From: a virus
Direction: 5' to 3' (one strand)
Length of the DNA stretch: 33,482 nt
Virus record (IMG/VR): IMGVR_UViG_3300046557_000318
Location: 1 to 33,482 of that record
Position numbers and translations under genes: made by a program. The notes beneath the pieces were generated by a model. That model saw only the letters and a list, made by a program, of their open reading frames with translations, was not told where the DNA came from and made no database searches. Positions 1 to 7,967 of this stretch are shown here, one piece after another (position 1 is the first letter of the stretch; each line of letters starts with the position of its first letter).

Positions 1-314
1 CGATCGACATCAAGATGCGGTCTGGCTGGATCGGTATCGCCCAACTGAACCCGCGTCAGACAAAGGCAGGCGTTACCACCAGGCTGCGAGGCTCGTACAA
101 GTCTGCCTTCATTGCCACGATGAAGAGTGGCCATCGCGGCGTCATGATCAGAGGAGGTAAGGGTCGGCTTCCGATCTACGAACTGTTCGGGCCGAACCCT
201 GCGCACGATATCGTCAAGCACCCTGATGAGTTCCTCAAGGTCTTGTCTGAACTGATCGAGACGAAGCTTGCCCCCCGCGTGCTGCATGAGATCGAGAACC
301 TCTTGCCGCGATGA
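1..314 (+). CDS. Minor tail protein Z-like, C-terminal part (5' end outside window)
   Basis: The frame is open from the first bases, so this is the 3' end of a longer gene and the ATG at 15 is probably internal. The visible part has a short basic stretch (KMRSGWIGIAQLNPRQTKAG), then RGGKGRLPIYELFGPN and a C-terminal helix (APRVLHEIENLL). This pattern matches the lambda gpZ family (Phage minor tail protein Z), which completes the tail end that joins the head. The odd point is position: in lambda Z sits between FII and U, whereas here it lies just before the terminase block and the head-tail region at 7559-8681 has no Z. The family call rests on motif resemblance only. Confidence 0.6.
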   Translation, partial: IDIKMRSGWIGIAQLNPRQTKAGVTTRLRGSYKSAFIATMKSGHRGVMIRGGKGRLPIYELFGPNPAHDIVKHPDEFLKVLSELIETKLAPRVLHEIENLLPR

Positions 315-359
315 TGCAACCCGTCAACACAACCACTGCCGCGCCTCTAGCACGGCACG

Positions 360-440
360 GTTGCACCCCCCCCTCGCGGGTCCTTCCCCCGGTGCCGACC
401 CTTTACGGGGCGGGACGACCCCCAACTTTCGCTAGTTAGG
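360..440. other. Candidate cos packaging site in the gap before terminase
   Basis: The 315-509 gap has no credible gene. Its core holds CTCGCGGGTCCTTCCCCC (373-390), a second G/C block GGGGCGGGACGACCC (407-421) that is an imperfect inverted partner of GGGTCCTTCCCCC, and then ACTTTCGCTAGTTAG (425-439). Lambda cosN contains GGGCGGCGACCTCGCGGG followed by TTTTCGCTATTTA, so both the nicking-region composition and the TTTCGCTA element recur. A cos site directly before genes for a lambda-type terminase is the expected position. This is resemblance plus context; the cut positions cannot be read from sequence alone. Confidence 0.42.
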
Positions 441-452
441 CAGGTCTAAAAA

Positions 453-518
453 CTGACCTGACAGCCCTGACGATGCCTGACAAACCCTTACACGGTGGAC
501 TTCCTGACCATGACTGAC
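453..518 (+). repeat. Six CTGAC pentamers, partly helically phased, before and into terS
   Basis: CTGAC occurs at 453, 458, 467, 477, 504 and 514. Several intervals are 9-10 bases, about one helical turn. An inverted pair CAGGTC (441-446)/GACCTG (455-460) overlaps the first copies. In cos phages the small terminase subunit binds short repeats (cosB) next to cosN, so these are candidate TerS sites. Short pentamers can recur by chance and the last two lie in or near the coding start. Confidence 0.3.
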
Positions 519-1157
519 CTTCTCGATCAGGCGGCAAGCATGCCGGCGGCCGATGGCGTCTGGCTTACTGTCTCCGAACTTGCCAAGCGCAAGAACATCA
601 CCAGGCAGTCGGCCTCGGAGCGCGTCGCACGCCTTGAGCGCGATGGCCTGATCGCAACCAGAGTTGTCGGTCGGTCCCGGATGGTCGAGCTGGCAACATT
701 TGACCGCGTCGTCGGTCAGACCGGCAATGCCTACCGCGAGCAAGGTCAGGATACCAAGCGCGAGGCTTCGGAACAGCCCGGAAACCAGTCTGCGCCAAAT
801 GCCGCGTTGCGTGACGCTCAATCAGAGCGGGCGCAGTACGAGGCCAAGCTCAAGGCGTTGGACCTTGCTGAACGGACGGGGCAACTCGTGCCGATTCGCG
901 GTGAGCATGGCATGGAGACCGCGCTGGTGAAGGTGACGGAAGCGATCGTCAGAGATCTCGGCGCCCCGATGAATTGGATCAACGAGATCCTCGAAACCGC
1001 ACGCGAAGGCGAGCCCGCCCTTCGCAGGCTACTTAGAAGGAAGATCCACCAGCAACGCGAGACAATCGCGAACCGTCTTACTGCTATCGCCGGCGATGCG
1101 GCCGAGGCTGAAAAGGGCGGCGTGCAGGTCGATATCGATTTCGGCGGCGACGAATGA
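510..1157 (+). CDS. Terminase small subunit (DNA-packaging, Nu1-like role)
   Basis: This is a 215-residue protein. It has an N-terminal winged-helix/HTH segment (around 12-50, LTVSELAKRKNITRQSASER), a charged linker, and a helical part typical of small terminases paired with GpA enzymes (ERAQYEAKLKALDLAERTGQ, then a C-terminal helix-rich region). It should recognise cos and recruit the large subunit. I chose ATG at 510 because GGTGG at 494-498 lies about 11 bases upstream; an in-frame GTG at 495 adds five residues but has no ribosome site. The last bases overlap the large-subunit start by four (ATGA). Function rests mainly on position directly before terL and on the HTH. Confidence 0.8.
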   Translation: MTDLLDQAASMPAADGVWLTVSELAKRKNITRQSASERVARLERDGLIATRVVGRSRMVELATFDRVVGQTGNAYREQGQDTKREASEQPGNQSAPNAALRDAQSERAQYEAKLKALDLAERTGQLVPIRGEHGMETALVKVTEAIVRDLGAPMNWINEILETAREGEPALRRLLRRKIHQQRETIANRLTAIAGDAAEAEKGGVQVDIDFGGDE

Positions 1158-3178
1158 AGGTCGCCTTGAAACGCTCTGCTCTTGCGATCGTCGCACGCAT
1201 CCTGGCTACCGCCATCGTTCCGCCTGAGCAGCTGTCCGCAGCCCAATGGGCACGACAGAACCTTGTCGTTCCTGACGGTCCACGCGCTGGCGAGGTTTGG
1301 GATGACAGTCTCACGCCCTACATCGCCGAACCGCTCGAAATGTGCGGAACGGACAGCGGTGTCAACGAAATCGCCATCCGCAAGTCGGCTCAGACCGGCT
1401 TCACAACGCTGATCCTCGCGGCCTGCGGTCACCTTATTGCGACTGACCCATGCCGCGCCATGATCGTTCAGCCGACCACTGGCGCGCTGAAGGAATTCAA
1501 CACCGAAAAACTGACGATCGCGATCCAAGGCACACCGGCTCTTCGCGATCTGGTCCGCGAGCAGTCGTCCCGCTCTGGCGACGGTTCGACGGCGGTATTC
1601 AAGCGGTTCCGTGGCGGCTCGCTCAAGCTGGCTATCGCCAATTCTGCGGCGGATCTTCGTTCGTCGACCATCAAGAAAGCGTTTTGCGACGAAGTCGACG
1701 AGTATCCGGACGATCTCGACGGCCAAGGTGATCCAATCGGCATGGTCGAGGCCCGTCAGGAATCGTTCCTGATGTCCGGTGAATGGCTGCGCCTTTACAA
1801 TTCGACCCCTACCATAAAGGGCGGCTCTCGTATCGATGGGTATTTCGAGGCCGGCGACCAGCGCTATTGGCACATGCCGTGCCCCGGCTGCGGCGCACAA
1901 TTCAAGTTTGTCTTCGATCGGAAATACTTCCGGTTCAACGACGAATTTCCGCACGAGCCTCACTACGCCACGCCCTGCTGCGGCAGCATCATCGAGCCTT
2001 ACGAAAAAGTTTCGCTGATGAAGAAGGGCGAATGGATCGCCGAAGCGCCTCGGCCGGGTGCCTATCCGTCGTATCACTTCGATGCACTGACCTCGCCTTT
2101 CGTGCCTTGGGAAAAGATTGCCTCTCGTTTTGTTGCGGCAGAGCAAGACCCGCAAAAGCTCAAGACGTTTCACAACCTGACGCTCGGCCTTTCCTACGAG
2201 ATTAAGGGCGATGCACCCGATCACGTCAGGCTGTTGGAACGACGCGAGCTCGACCTGAAGCGAGGCCACATTCCTGCTCAGGGCCTCGTCTTCGTGGGCT
2301 CCGCAGACGTTCAGCAGCTCGGCATATACTATGTGTTCAAGGCGTTTGGGCCGGATCGGCAGTCCTGGCGCGTCGACGCAGGATACATAGAAGGGGCGAC
2401 CGACGACCCGCATGGCGGCGCGTTCGTGAAGCTAGAAGAGTTGCGTTCAAAGCAGTGGCCAGATGCATTCGGATCGACGCGGGCTGTCGACGCCTTCGGG
2501 ATCGACTCCGGCTATCGCTCACACGTCGTCTACACGTGGGTGCGGAGCAAGCCAGCGACGTTTGCCTTGAAAGGCCTCGACGGCTGGTCCCGACCAGCAC
2601 TTGGCCAGCCGTCTCCAGTCGAAATCAACTTCAACGGTCAGCGCATCAGGGATGGTGCGATGGTTTGGGGTGTGGGCACATGGTCGCTTAAAGGCGCGTT
2701 CTACGCAAACCTGCACAAGGAAGGGATTGCCGCTGGCAAAGAGGCCAATCCTCCTGGCTACTGTCATTTCGGTGGCTGGATGGACGAGGTCTATTTCAAG
2801 CAGATCACCTCGGAATATCTCGGTACCGAGAAGGTCAAGAAAGGTAAGGCGCGTGATCGGCGCGTCTGGATGCCGCGAGCCGGTCAGGCGAACCACTTTC
2901 TTGACTGCGAGGTCTACGGCGACGCCCTTGGGGACTATCTCGGCATCTCGCGCATGACACCGGAAGAGTGGAGCGTGTTGGCAGGTATGCGCGGCGTTCC
3001 CGAAGGCGTCGTCAACCCCGACATGTTCGCGCCGGCGCCGCTCGTCGCCGCAAGCCAGGTCGCCGCCAAGCGTGGGCGGGCTGAAGATGCGGCGGTCGAA
3101 GAAGACGAAGAGTTCCGCCCTCAACCCCTGCTCAGCAGCCATCACGATCGCGATGACGACTATGAGGATGATTTCTAA
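1154..3178 (+). CDS. terL: Terminase large subunit, lambda GpA family
   Basis: This is the motor that cuts concatemers at cos and pumps DNA into proheads. At 674 residues it is near lambda gpA length. Visible parts: a Walker A-like segment RKSAQTGFT at about 76-84 in the position where gpA has its deviant P-loop; an acidic Walker B FCDEVDEY at about 177-184; a zinc-binding region with CPGC (about 244-247) and CCG (about 276-278); and a nuclease half beginning at VGSADVQ (about 382-388) with AVDAFGIDSGYRSH (about 445-458). The C-terminus is highly acidic (EDAAVEEDEEF, DRDDDYEDDF). It overlaps terS by four bases and the gpW gene by one (TAATG), indicating translational coupling. Confidence 0.97.
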   Translation: MKVALKRSALAIVARILATAIVPPEQLSAAQWARQNLVVPDGPRAGEVWDDSLTPYIAEPLEMCGTDSGVNEIAIRKSAQTGFTTLILAACGHLIATDPCRAMIVQPTTGALKEFNTEKLTIAIQGTPALRDLVREQSSRSGDGSTAVFKRFRGGSLKLAIANSAADLRSSTIKKAFCDEVDEYPDDLDGQGDPIGMVEARQESFLMSGEWLRLYNSTPTIKGGSRIDGYFEAGDQRYWHMPCPGCGAQFKFVFDRKYFRFNDEFPHEPHYATPCCGSIIEPYEKVSLMKKGEWIAEAPRPGAYPSYHFDALTSPFVPWEKIASRFVAAEQDPQKLKTFHNLTLGLSYEIKGDAPDHVRLLERRELDLKRGHIPAQGLVFVGSADVQQLGIYYVFKAFGPDRQSWRVDAGYIEGATDDPHGGAFVKLEELRSKQWPDAFGSTRAVDAFGIDSGYRSHVVYTWVRSKPATFALKGLDGWSRPALGQPSPVEINFNGQRIRDGAMVWGVGTWSLKGAFYANLHKEGIAAGKEANPPGYCHFGGWMDEVYFKQITSEYLGTEKVKKGKARDRRVWMPRAGQANHFLDCEVYGDALGDYLGISRMTPEEWSVLAGMRGVPEGVVNPDMFAPAPLVAASQVAAKRGRAEDAAVEEDEEFRPQPLLSSHHDRDDDYEDDF

Positions 3179-3378
3179 TGGCATGGTCTCAATCGGATCT
3201 CGATGCAATCAACATGGCGATCGCCAACGGGGCCAAGCGTGTTCGCTACCAGACCCACGAGGTCGAATATCAGAGCATGCACGACCTCCTGCGCGCTCGG
3301 GATCTGATCAAGGCCGAGGTTGAAGCTCCGGTCGACGTCGGCGGTGCGATCCTTACCGAATATCATGGCGGCTACTGA
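3178..3378 (+). CDS. Head-tail joining protein, gpW family
   Basis: This 66-residue protein has the size and layout of lambda gpW: an N-terminal helix (SQSDLDAINMAIANG), a short beta hairpin (RVRYQTHEVEYQ) and a second helix (SMHDLLRARDLIKAEVE). gpW closes the filled head at the portal and makes the site where the tail-joining proteins bind. It is placed between the large terminase and portal genes, exactly as in lambda, with one-base overlaps at both ends. No part is missing. Confidence 0.93.
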   Translation: MAWSQSDLDAINMAIANGAKRVRYQTHEVEYQSMHDLLRARDLIKAEVEAPVDVGGAILTEYHGGY

Positions 3379-4838
3379 TGAGCATTTTTAGCACAGTACG
3401 TGGCTGGCTGACGAAGCGCGAATATGCCTCTGCCGGTTTTGGTCGGCGCAACCGCACGCGGATCGCGCCGCATACGTCGGCAAACGCCGAAATCCATCGC
3501 GCGTTGGGCACCTTGCGCGATCGCTCCCGCGCCTTCGTTCGCGACAGCTGGGCGGGCCAGCGCATCCTCGATGTCCTGACGTCGCATGTGATTGGAACCG
3601 GCATCATGACGGTTCCCAACACCGGCAACGACAAGATCGACAACAAATATCGCCTTCTGCGCGAGGAATGGGAGGCTTCGAGCGATGTAGAGGGTGTTCT
3701 CGATTTCGGCGCGCAGCAATCGCTGCTGTTCCGATCGATGGTTGAAGGTGGCGACAGCGTTCTTCGGATGATCCCGATGAGGCTGGCAGATTCACCTGAT
3801 GCCCTGCCGTTTCGGCTGCAAGGGCTTGAGGGCGACCAGATCGACGGCTGGCGCGATGGTATCATCGCGTCGCCTGGCGATACGTCGCATGTCCGCATGG
3901 GTATCAAGATCGGAGACTGGGGCGTCCGTCAGGGAATGTATCTCTGGAAGGTCCATCCCGGCGAAATGGTCGTCGGCAACATCGAGCCGTCCACGCTCGT
4001 CGACTGGAGCGACGTTTGCCATCTCTATCGCCCGTTGCGTCTAGGTCAGTTGCGCGGCGTTCCGTGGTTTGCTCCGATCCTCCTGACATCCCGCGAACTA
4101 CAGGATCTGATGGAAGCGGCGATCCTGCAGCAAAGGACGCAGGCAAGCTACGCCGGTTTCATCAGGAAACCACCTGGTACCAACAACGTGCTGGTGAGCA
4201 AGAAGGACGACAGGGGTGACAAGGTCACGCGCGTCGAGCCCGGCAGCATTCAGGATATTGGCGACGCCGAGATCACGTTTCCAAACCCGTCGTCTCAATC
4301 GGTCTTCGCAGATTCCTATAAAGCTGGCCTTCGTGCCATGGCAGCCGGCGCTGGTATCACCTATGACCAGCTGACAGGTGACTTGTCGCAGGCTAATTAT
4401 TCATCGCTTCGAGCTGGCAAGATCGAGTTTCGGCGACTGGTCGAGCAGATCCAATGGTCCGTCATGATACCGATGGTTTGCCGGAAAGTGGATCGCCGCT
4501 TCCTTGATCTTGCTATCCTCGCCGGCCGCCTGCCAAACCGCAAGGAAGGCTACCACGTCGATCACATCATGCCGGCAATCGAGCCGATCGATCCGCTCCA
4601 TGATCTTCAAGCCGACATGTTGGCGGTACGTTCCGGCCGACTTTCGCCGCAGGAATATGTCTCCGCTTGGGGGCGCGATTGGCGGAAAGTGGTCAAGGAC
4701 TTCGACGCATTCTTCAAGTTCGCCGATGCCAACAACGTCCCGCTCGACATCGATCCCCGCCGTCCTGCCGGCGGCGTGGCGCCCCAGCAGCTCGAAGATG
4801 GTTCGAACAATCCACCAAAGGACAGCACAAATGGCTGA
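3378..4838 (+). CDS. Portal protein, lambda gpB family
   Basis: This 486-residue protein would form the dodecameric portal ring through which DNA enters and leaves the head. The N-terminal portion (RRNRTRIAPHTSANAEIHRA, then RDRSRAFVRDSWAGQRILD) and the central segment GSIQDIGDAEITFPNPSSQS followed by AAGAGITYDQLTGDLSQANY are hallmarks of lambda-type portals. The C-terminal tail (APQQLEDGSNNPPKDS) is polar and probably disordered. The 3' end overlaps the protease start by eight bases. Confidence 0.96.
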   Translation: MSIFSTVRGWLTKREYASAGFGRRNRTRIAPHTSANAEIHRALGTLRDRSRAFVRDSWAGQRILDVLTSHVIGTGIMTVPNTGNDKIDNKYRLLREEWEASSDVEGVLDFGAQQSLLFRSMVEGGDSVLRMIPMRLADSPDALPFRLQGLEGDQIDGWRDGIIASPGDTSHVRMGIKIGDWGVRQGMYLWKVHPGEMVVGNIEPSTLVDWSDVCHLYRPLRLGQLRGVPWFAPILLTSRELQDLMEAAILQQRTQASYAGFIRKPPGTNNVLVSKKDDRGDKVTRVEPGSIQDIGDAEITFPNPSSQSVFADSYKAGLRAMAAGAGITYDQLTGDLSQANYSSLRAGKIEFRRLVEQIQWSVMIPMVCRKVDRRFLDLAILAGRLPNRKEGYHVDHIMPAIEPIDPLHDLQADMLAVRSGRLSPQEYVSAWGRDWRKVVKDFDAFFKFADANNVPLDIDPRRPAGGVAPQQLEDGSNNPPKDSTNG

Positions 4839-5457
4839 CATCATTCGCATGCCGCAGCTTCTTCGTGACGCCGAAGTCCGCGCAGGTTCGTTCGATCAGA
4901 ACAGCAACACCATCGATGTCATCTTCACGACTGGCGCCACGGTTCGCCGCGTGTCCTGGATGGATGGCGAATTTGATGAGGAGCTGGTCGTCAACAGTTC
5001 CAGCGTTCGTCTTGATCGGCTCAACGCCGGAGCGCCGTTTCTAGACACGCATGGCCAGTGGAGCCTTGAAGATGTCATCGGTTCCGTTGTTCGCGGCTCC
5101 GCAAACATCAAAGGCGGCAAGGGCTACGCGACGATCCTGCTTTCCAATGCGGCTGATGCCGCTGACCGTGTCGCTCGGATCAAGGAAGGAACGGTCTCGA
5201 ACATCTCTGTTGGATATCGCATCCACGCGGTCGAGACGACCGATCGTGAAGGTCAGACGCCATTGCGACGGGTGATTGATTGGGAGCCGTGGGAAATCTC
5301 GGCTGTCCCGATACCGGCTGATCCCGGCGCCCAAGTCCGCGCTGCGGCAGAAGACGCTCTTTTCAATTGCCGTGTCACGCCATCGGCGGCTGACCGGAAC
5401 ATTGTACTCCGCATGCGCATGGAAATGACGCAGCGGCAATTTGCATCGGCACGATAG
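4831..5457 (+). CDS. Prohead maturation protease, S78/HK97 type
   Basis: This 208-residue serine protease would process scaffold and capsid during head maturation. The start at 4831 (MADIIRMPQL) follows AAAGGA at 4817-4822; an upstream in-frame extension to 4504 lies inside the portal gene and is rejected. The active-site pattern is visible: His74 in FLDTHGQWSLEDVIG and Ser123/Ser126 in GTVSNISVGYR, followed by a family-typical strand (WEPWEISAVPIPADPGAQVR). Lambda itself uses an S49-type gpC, so this head is mixed: lambda-like packaging with an HK97-like protease. The capsid gene follows after 80 bases. Confidence 0.9.
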   Translation: MADIIRMPQLLRDAEVRAGSFDQNSNTIDVIFTTGATVRRVSWMDGEFDEELVVNSSSVRLDRLNAGAPFLDTHGQWSLEDVIGSVVRGSANIKGGKGYATILLSNAADAADRVARIKEGTVSNISVGYRIHAVETTDREGQTPLRRVIDWEPWEISAVPIPADPGAQVRAAAEDALFNCRVTPSAADRNIVLRMRMEMTQRQFASAR

Positions 5458-5537
5458 CGGCTACCGCTCTGCCATCGACCGCCCTCCGGCGGGTGCCCTT
5501 TATGCCTGTGGGCTAGGCTTTCTCAAAGGAAAATGTG

Positions 5538-7154
5538 ATGAAGAGAACCTACGGTTTCGTAGCGGTAGCACTCGCGTTGGCTGTCGCTTCCATGATCTTC
5601 TTCGGTGCCAGTACCGAAGTCTTTGCAGCGCAGCATCCCGCCCACCTCGCAACGTCTGGCCTTGCAGATTGGGTTTCCGGTCACGCACACCACTTTGCGA
5701 TTTCACTTGCAGCGATGCGAGCCAATTTGCTCGATCTGACGGCTCGCGCCACTGCGAAGCTTGCCGAGATCAAGGATGACACGGCTCCTGACGCTGCGCG
5801 CGCGATCCAAGCCGAGCACACGTCTCTGCTGGAAGAAGTTCGCAAGTTGCAGGCGGACATCGCTACGGAGGAAGCTGCCGAAGCCTCCCGCAACCAGCCG
5901 ACCAATCTGCCGACCCCGGAAGCAGGCGCATCTCGCGCGGCTGATATCCTCGATATGGGAACGCGCGCCGGCATGCCAGTCGCTACCATTCAGGACGCAA
6001 TCCGTGGCAACGTCACGATCGAAGCCTTCCGCTCTCAGGCCTTCGACCATCTTGCCGGCTCGACCACACGCACCTCACCGATCCGGGTCATTACGGATGA
6101 GGCTGAGACCCGTCGCAATGCGAGGATCGAGGCGCTTGCCTACCGCCTCGGTACCCCGCTTCCCGCTGCCGGCCCAAGCGCTGCAGCGCGCGGCTACATG
6201 GAAGATGGCCTGATCGACATCGCATCCGCCGCCATCGAGCAACGCGGTGCTCCGCGCAATGTCCGCCAGGTCGAAGACATTTTCACTCGTGCGGCTCACA
6301 CGACGTCCGACTTCCCGCTGACGATGAGCGGCGCAATCAACCGCACCCTCGAAGCTCGATATGCTTTGGCGCAACCAACCTATCGGAGCATCGCCCGCCA
6401 ACGGAATTTCCGGGATTTCCGCCCGCATACGTCACTGAAGATCGGCGACTTCCCGATGCTGACGCGCGTTCTGGAAGATGGCGAGATCAAGTACGGATCG
6501 TTCAGCGAGGGCGCCGAGACCCTGCAGGTCCTGTCCTACGCCCGTGCGATTTCGGTCTCCCGACAGCTGATGATCAACGACGATCTTGGTGCGATCGCCG
6601 AGGTTCTTGCCGACTACGGCAGCATGGTGGCGCTGTTCGAGGAGATCACGTTCTACGCAACCGCGTTCAACGGGGTCCTTTCCGATGGTCTGACCGTCTT
6701 CCATGCCACGCACAAGAACCTCGCTGCAGTAGCTGCGGCGATTGACGTGGATCCTGTCTCGCTAGGCAGGGCGGCAATGGCAAAGCAGAAAAGCCTCGAC
6801 GGCAACCCGCTCCTTGCCAATCGCCCGCAGATTATGTTGACCGGCCCCGACACGATCACGGCTGCGGAAAAGCTGCTGACCGGCATTACCCCGGCGCAGG
6901 TCGCCAACGTCAATATATTCTCCGGCAAGATGACGCCCGTCGATACAGCCCAGATCTCTGACAAGTCCTGGTACTTGTTCCCGGATCTCGCGGCCGGCTC
7001 CAACTATCGATGGGGCTATCTCGAAGGCTACGAAGCCCCGCGCGTCCGCATCGAAAACCCCTTCGGTCGTCAGGGCATGGCCATGACCGTCGAGCACGAT
7101 TTCGGTTGCGGCCCCACAGACTTCCGTTTCGGCTTCAAGAACGCCGGCGTCTGA
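5538..7154 (+). CDS. Major capsid protein with N-terminal scaffold region and signal-like leader
   Basis: This 538-residue protein has three parts. Residues 1-31 look like a secretion signal: basic KR, a hydrophobic run (VAVALALAVASMIFF) and an AxA-like end (EVFAA). Residues about 60-125 are a charged coiled coil (LTARATAKLAEIKDD, EEVRKLQADIATEEAAEA), the expected scaffold/delta domain. The rest is an HK97-fold capsid domain ending in VEHDFGCGPTDFRFGFKNAG, a C-terminal pattern typical of capsid proteins in GpA-terminase phages. AAAGGA at 5525-5530 lies seven bases before this ATG, so the leader should be translated. The next Met (residue 60, base 5715) has no ribosome site. Capsid identity is firm; the role of the leader is unknown. 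Confidence 0.9.
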   Translation: MKRTYGFVAVALALAVASMIFFGASTEVFAAQHPAHLATSGLADWVSGHAHHFAISLAAMRANLLDLTARATAKLAEIKDDTAPDAARAIQAEHTSLLEEVRKLQADIATEEAAEASRNQPTNLPTPEAGASRAADILDMGTRAGMPVATIQDAIRGNVTIEAFRSQAFDHLAGSTTRTSPIRVITDEAETRRNARIEALAYRLGTPLPAAGPSAAARGYMEDGLIDIASAAIEQRGAPRNVRQVEDIFTRAAHTTSDFPLTMSGAINRTLEARYALAQPTYRSIARQRNFRDFRPHTSLKIGDFPMLTRVLEDGEIKYGSFSEGAETLQVLSYARAISVSRQLMINDDLGAIAEVLADYGSMVALFEEITFYATAFNGVLSDGLTVFHATHKNLAAVAAAIDVDPVSLGRAAMAKQKSLDGNPLLANRPQIMLTGPDTITAAEKLLTGITPAQVANVNIFSGKMTPVDTAQISDKSWYLFPDLAAGSNYRWGYLEGYEAPRVRIENPFGRQGMAMTVEHDFGCGPTDFRFGFKNAGV

Positions 7155-7217
7155 TCGCGCGCGGCCGTTCTGGCCGCTCGCTTCCTTCCCAGAATTCAAC
7201 CTCGCGAGGATATGGAC

Positions 7218-7553
7218 ATGAAAAACTTCCTACAGCCGGGACAGTCTCTCGACGTCGTTGCCCCTACCGGCGGCGTCGTTTCGGGTCTCCCGGTCATCAT
7301 CGGCTCCCTGATCGGGATATCCGCGGTCACCGCCGTTGCCGGCGTGCTGATCTCCATGCAGTTGAGTGGTTGCTACAGCCTGCCGAAAACGACCGGACAG
7401 GCTTGGGCGACTGGTGCCAAGATCTATTGGGATGCCACGAACAAGCTGGCAACGACGACATCGGCGGGCAATACATTGATCGGCACCGTGATTGCCGACG
7501 CGCTCTCTGCCGATACGATCGGCAGCATCCGCCTTGGTCCGACAACGGTCTGA
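7218..7553 (+). CDS. Capsid cement/decoration protein, DUF2190 family
   Basis: This 111-residue protein starts MKNFLQPGQSLDVVAPTGGV and contains IGSLIGISAVTAVAG, KIYWDATNKLATTT and GNTLIGTVIADALSA, the characteristic order of DUF2190 proteins. These are known or predicted to decorate capsids of GpA-terminase phages, taking the place of lambda gpD. The start is set at 7218 because GAGGA (7206-7210) is seven bases upstream; the ATG at 7212 would be only one base away. It lies 63 bases after the capsid gene, as expected for a structural partner made in similar amount. Confidence 0.86.
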   Translation: MKNFLQPGQSLDVVAPTGGVVSGLPVIIGSLIGISAVTAVAGVLISMQLSGCYSLPKTTGQAWATGAKIYWDATNKLATTTSAGNTLIGTVIADALSADTIGSIRLGPTTV

Positions 7554-7558
7554 CGACA

Positions 7559-7966
7559 ATGCTCAACATCTTCGAGCGGCTGGCGAAATCCAGCCGCTCC
7601 ATTGTCGAAAGTGTCCATGGCACCGCCGTGACGATCTTTCCGATCGCGCGCGTTGGCGGCGTCAATGGCGCCGTGAAGCAGTCACCGACAGTAGAACCCT
7701 ATGCGACATCCGCCTGCTTCTACGAGAACACGCTGATCGAGCGTGAGGTGAAAATGCAGCCGGAGACCGGGACTGGTCGACTGCTTCATCGGAGCCTCAT
7801 TCGCACAGGCTCGATCCGGCTAGTTCCCGGCATGCCGTTCGCAACCGATTTCGTCGTGCGCCGCGATGCTGATGGCGCGCTATTCACGGTAACTCAATTC
7901 GATCCCGATGGCGTCGGCAACGTCTTGGCCACGCTCGGGATTGCCAAATCCCTACCGGAAAGCTGA
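7559..7966 (+). CDS. Putative head-tail joining protein (FII-like position)
   Basis: This 135-residue protein begins MLNIFERLAKSSRSIVESVHG at 7559, five bases after the cement gene; reading further upstream in frame runs back through that gene and is rejected. It has an N-terminal helix, then a beta-rich part (GTAVTIFPIARVGG, RTGSIRLVPGMPFATDFVVR, GALFTVTQFDPDG). Size, beta-rich middle and location after capsid/cement resemble lambda gpFII-type connectors, which occupy the head side of the neck. I do not see a diagnostic motif, so the function is by context. It is followed by the next gene after one base. Confidence 0.55.
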   Translation: MLNIFERLAKSSRSIVESVHGTAVTIFPIARVGGVNGAVKQSPTVEPYATSACFYENTLIEREVKMQPETGTGRLLHRSLIRTGSIRLVPGMPFATDFVVRRDADGALFTVTQFDPDGVGNVLATLGIAKSLPES

Positions 7967-7967
7967 C

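Noticed and set aside
818-2413. Long open frame on the minus strand (531 codons) opposite the terminase genes
   Set aside because: It is antisense to well-supported terS/terL, lacks a recognisable domain and is the kind of frame produced by GC-rich codon structure.
5479-5492. CCGCC/GGCGG hairpin before the capsid gene as a terminator
   Set aside because: The stem is only five base pairs, has no T run and would turn off the most needed structural gene.
7010-7558. Upstream extension of the connector gene through the capsid end and cement gene
   Set aside because: The protein-like pattern begins only at 7559, and the upstream portion is antisense in composition to the real neighbouring products. 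ATG 7559 directly after the cement gene is more plausible.
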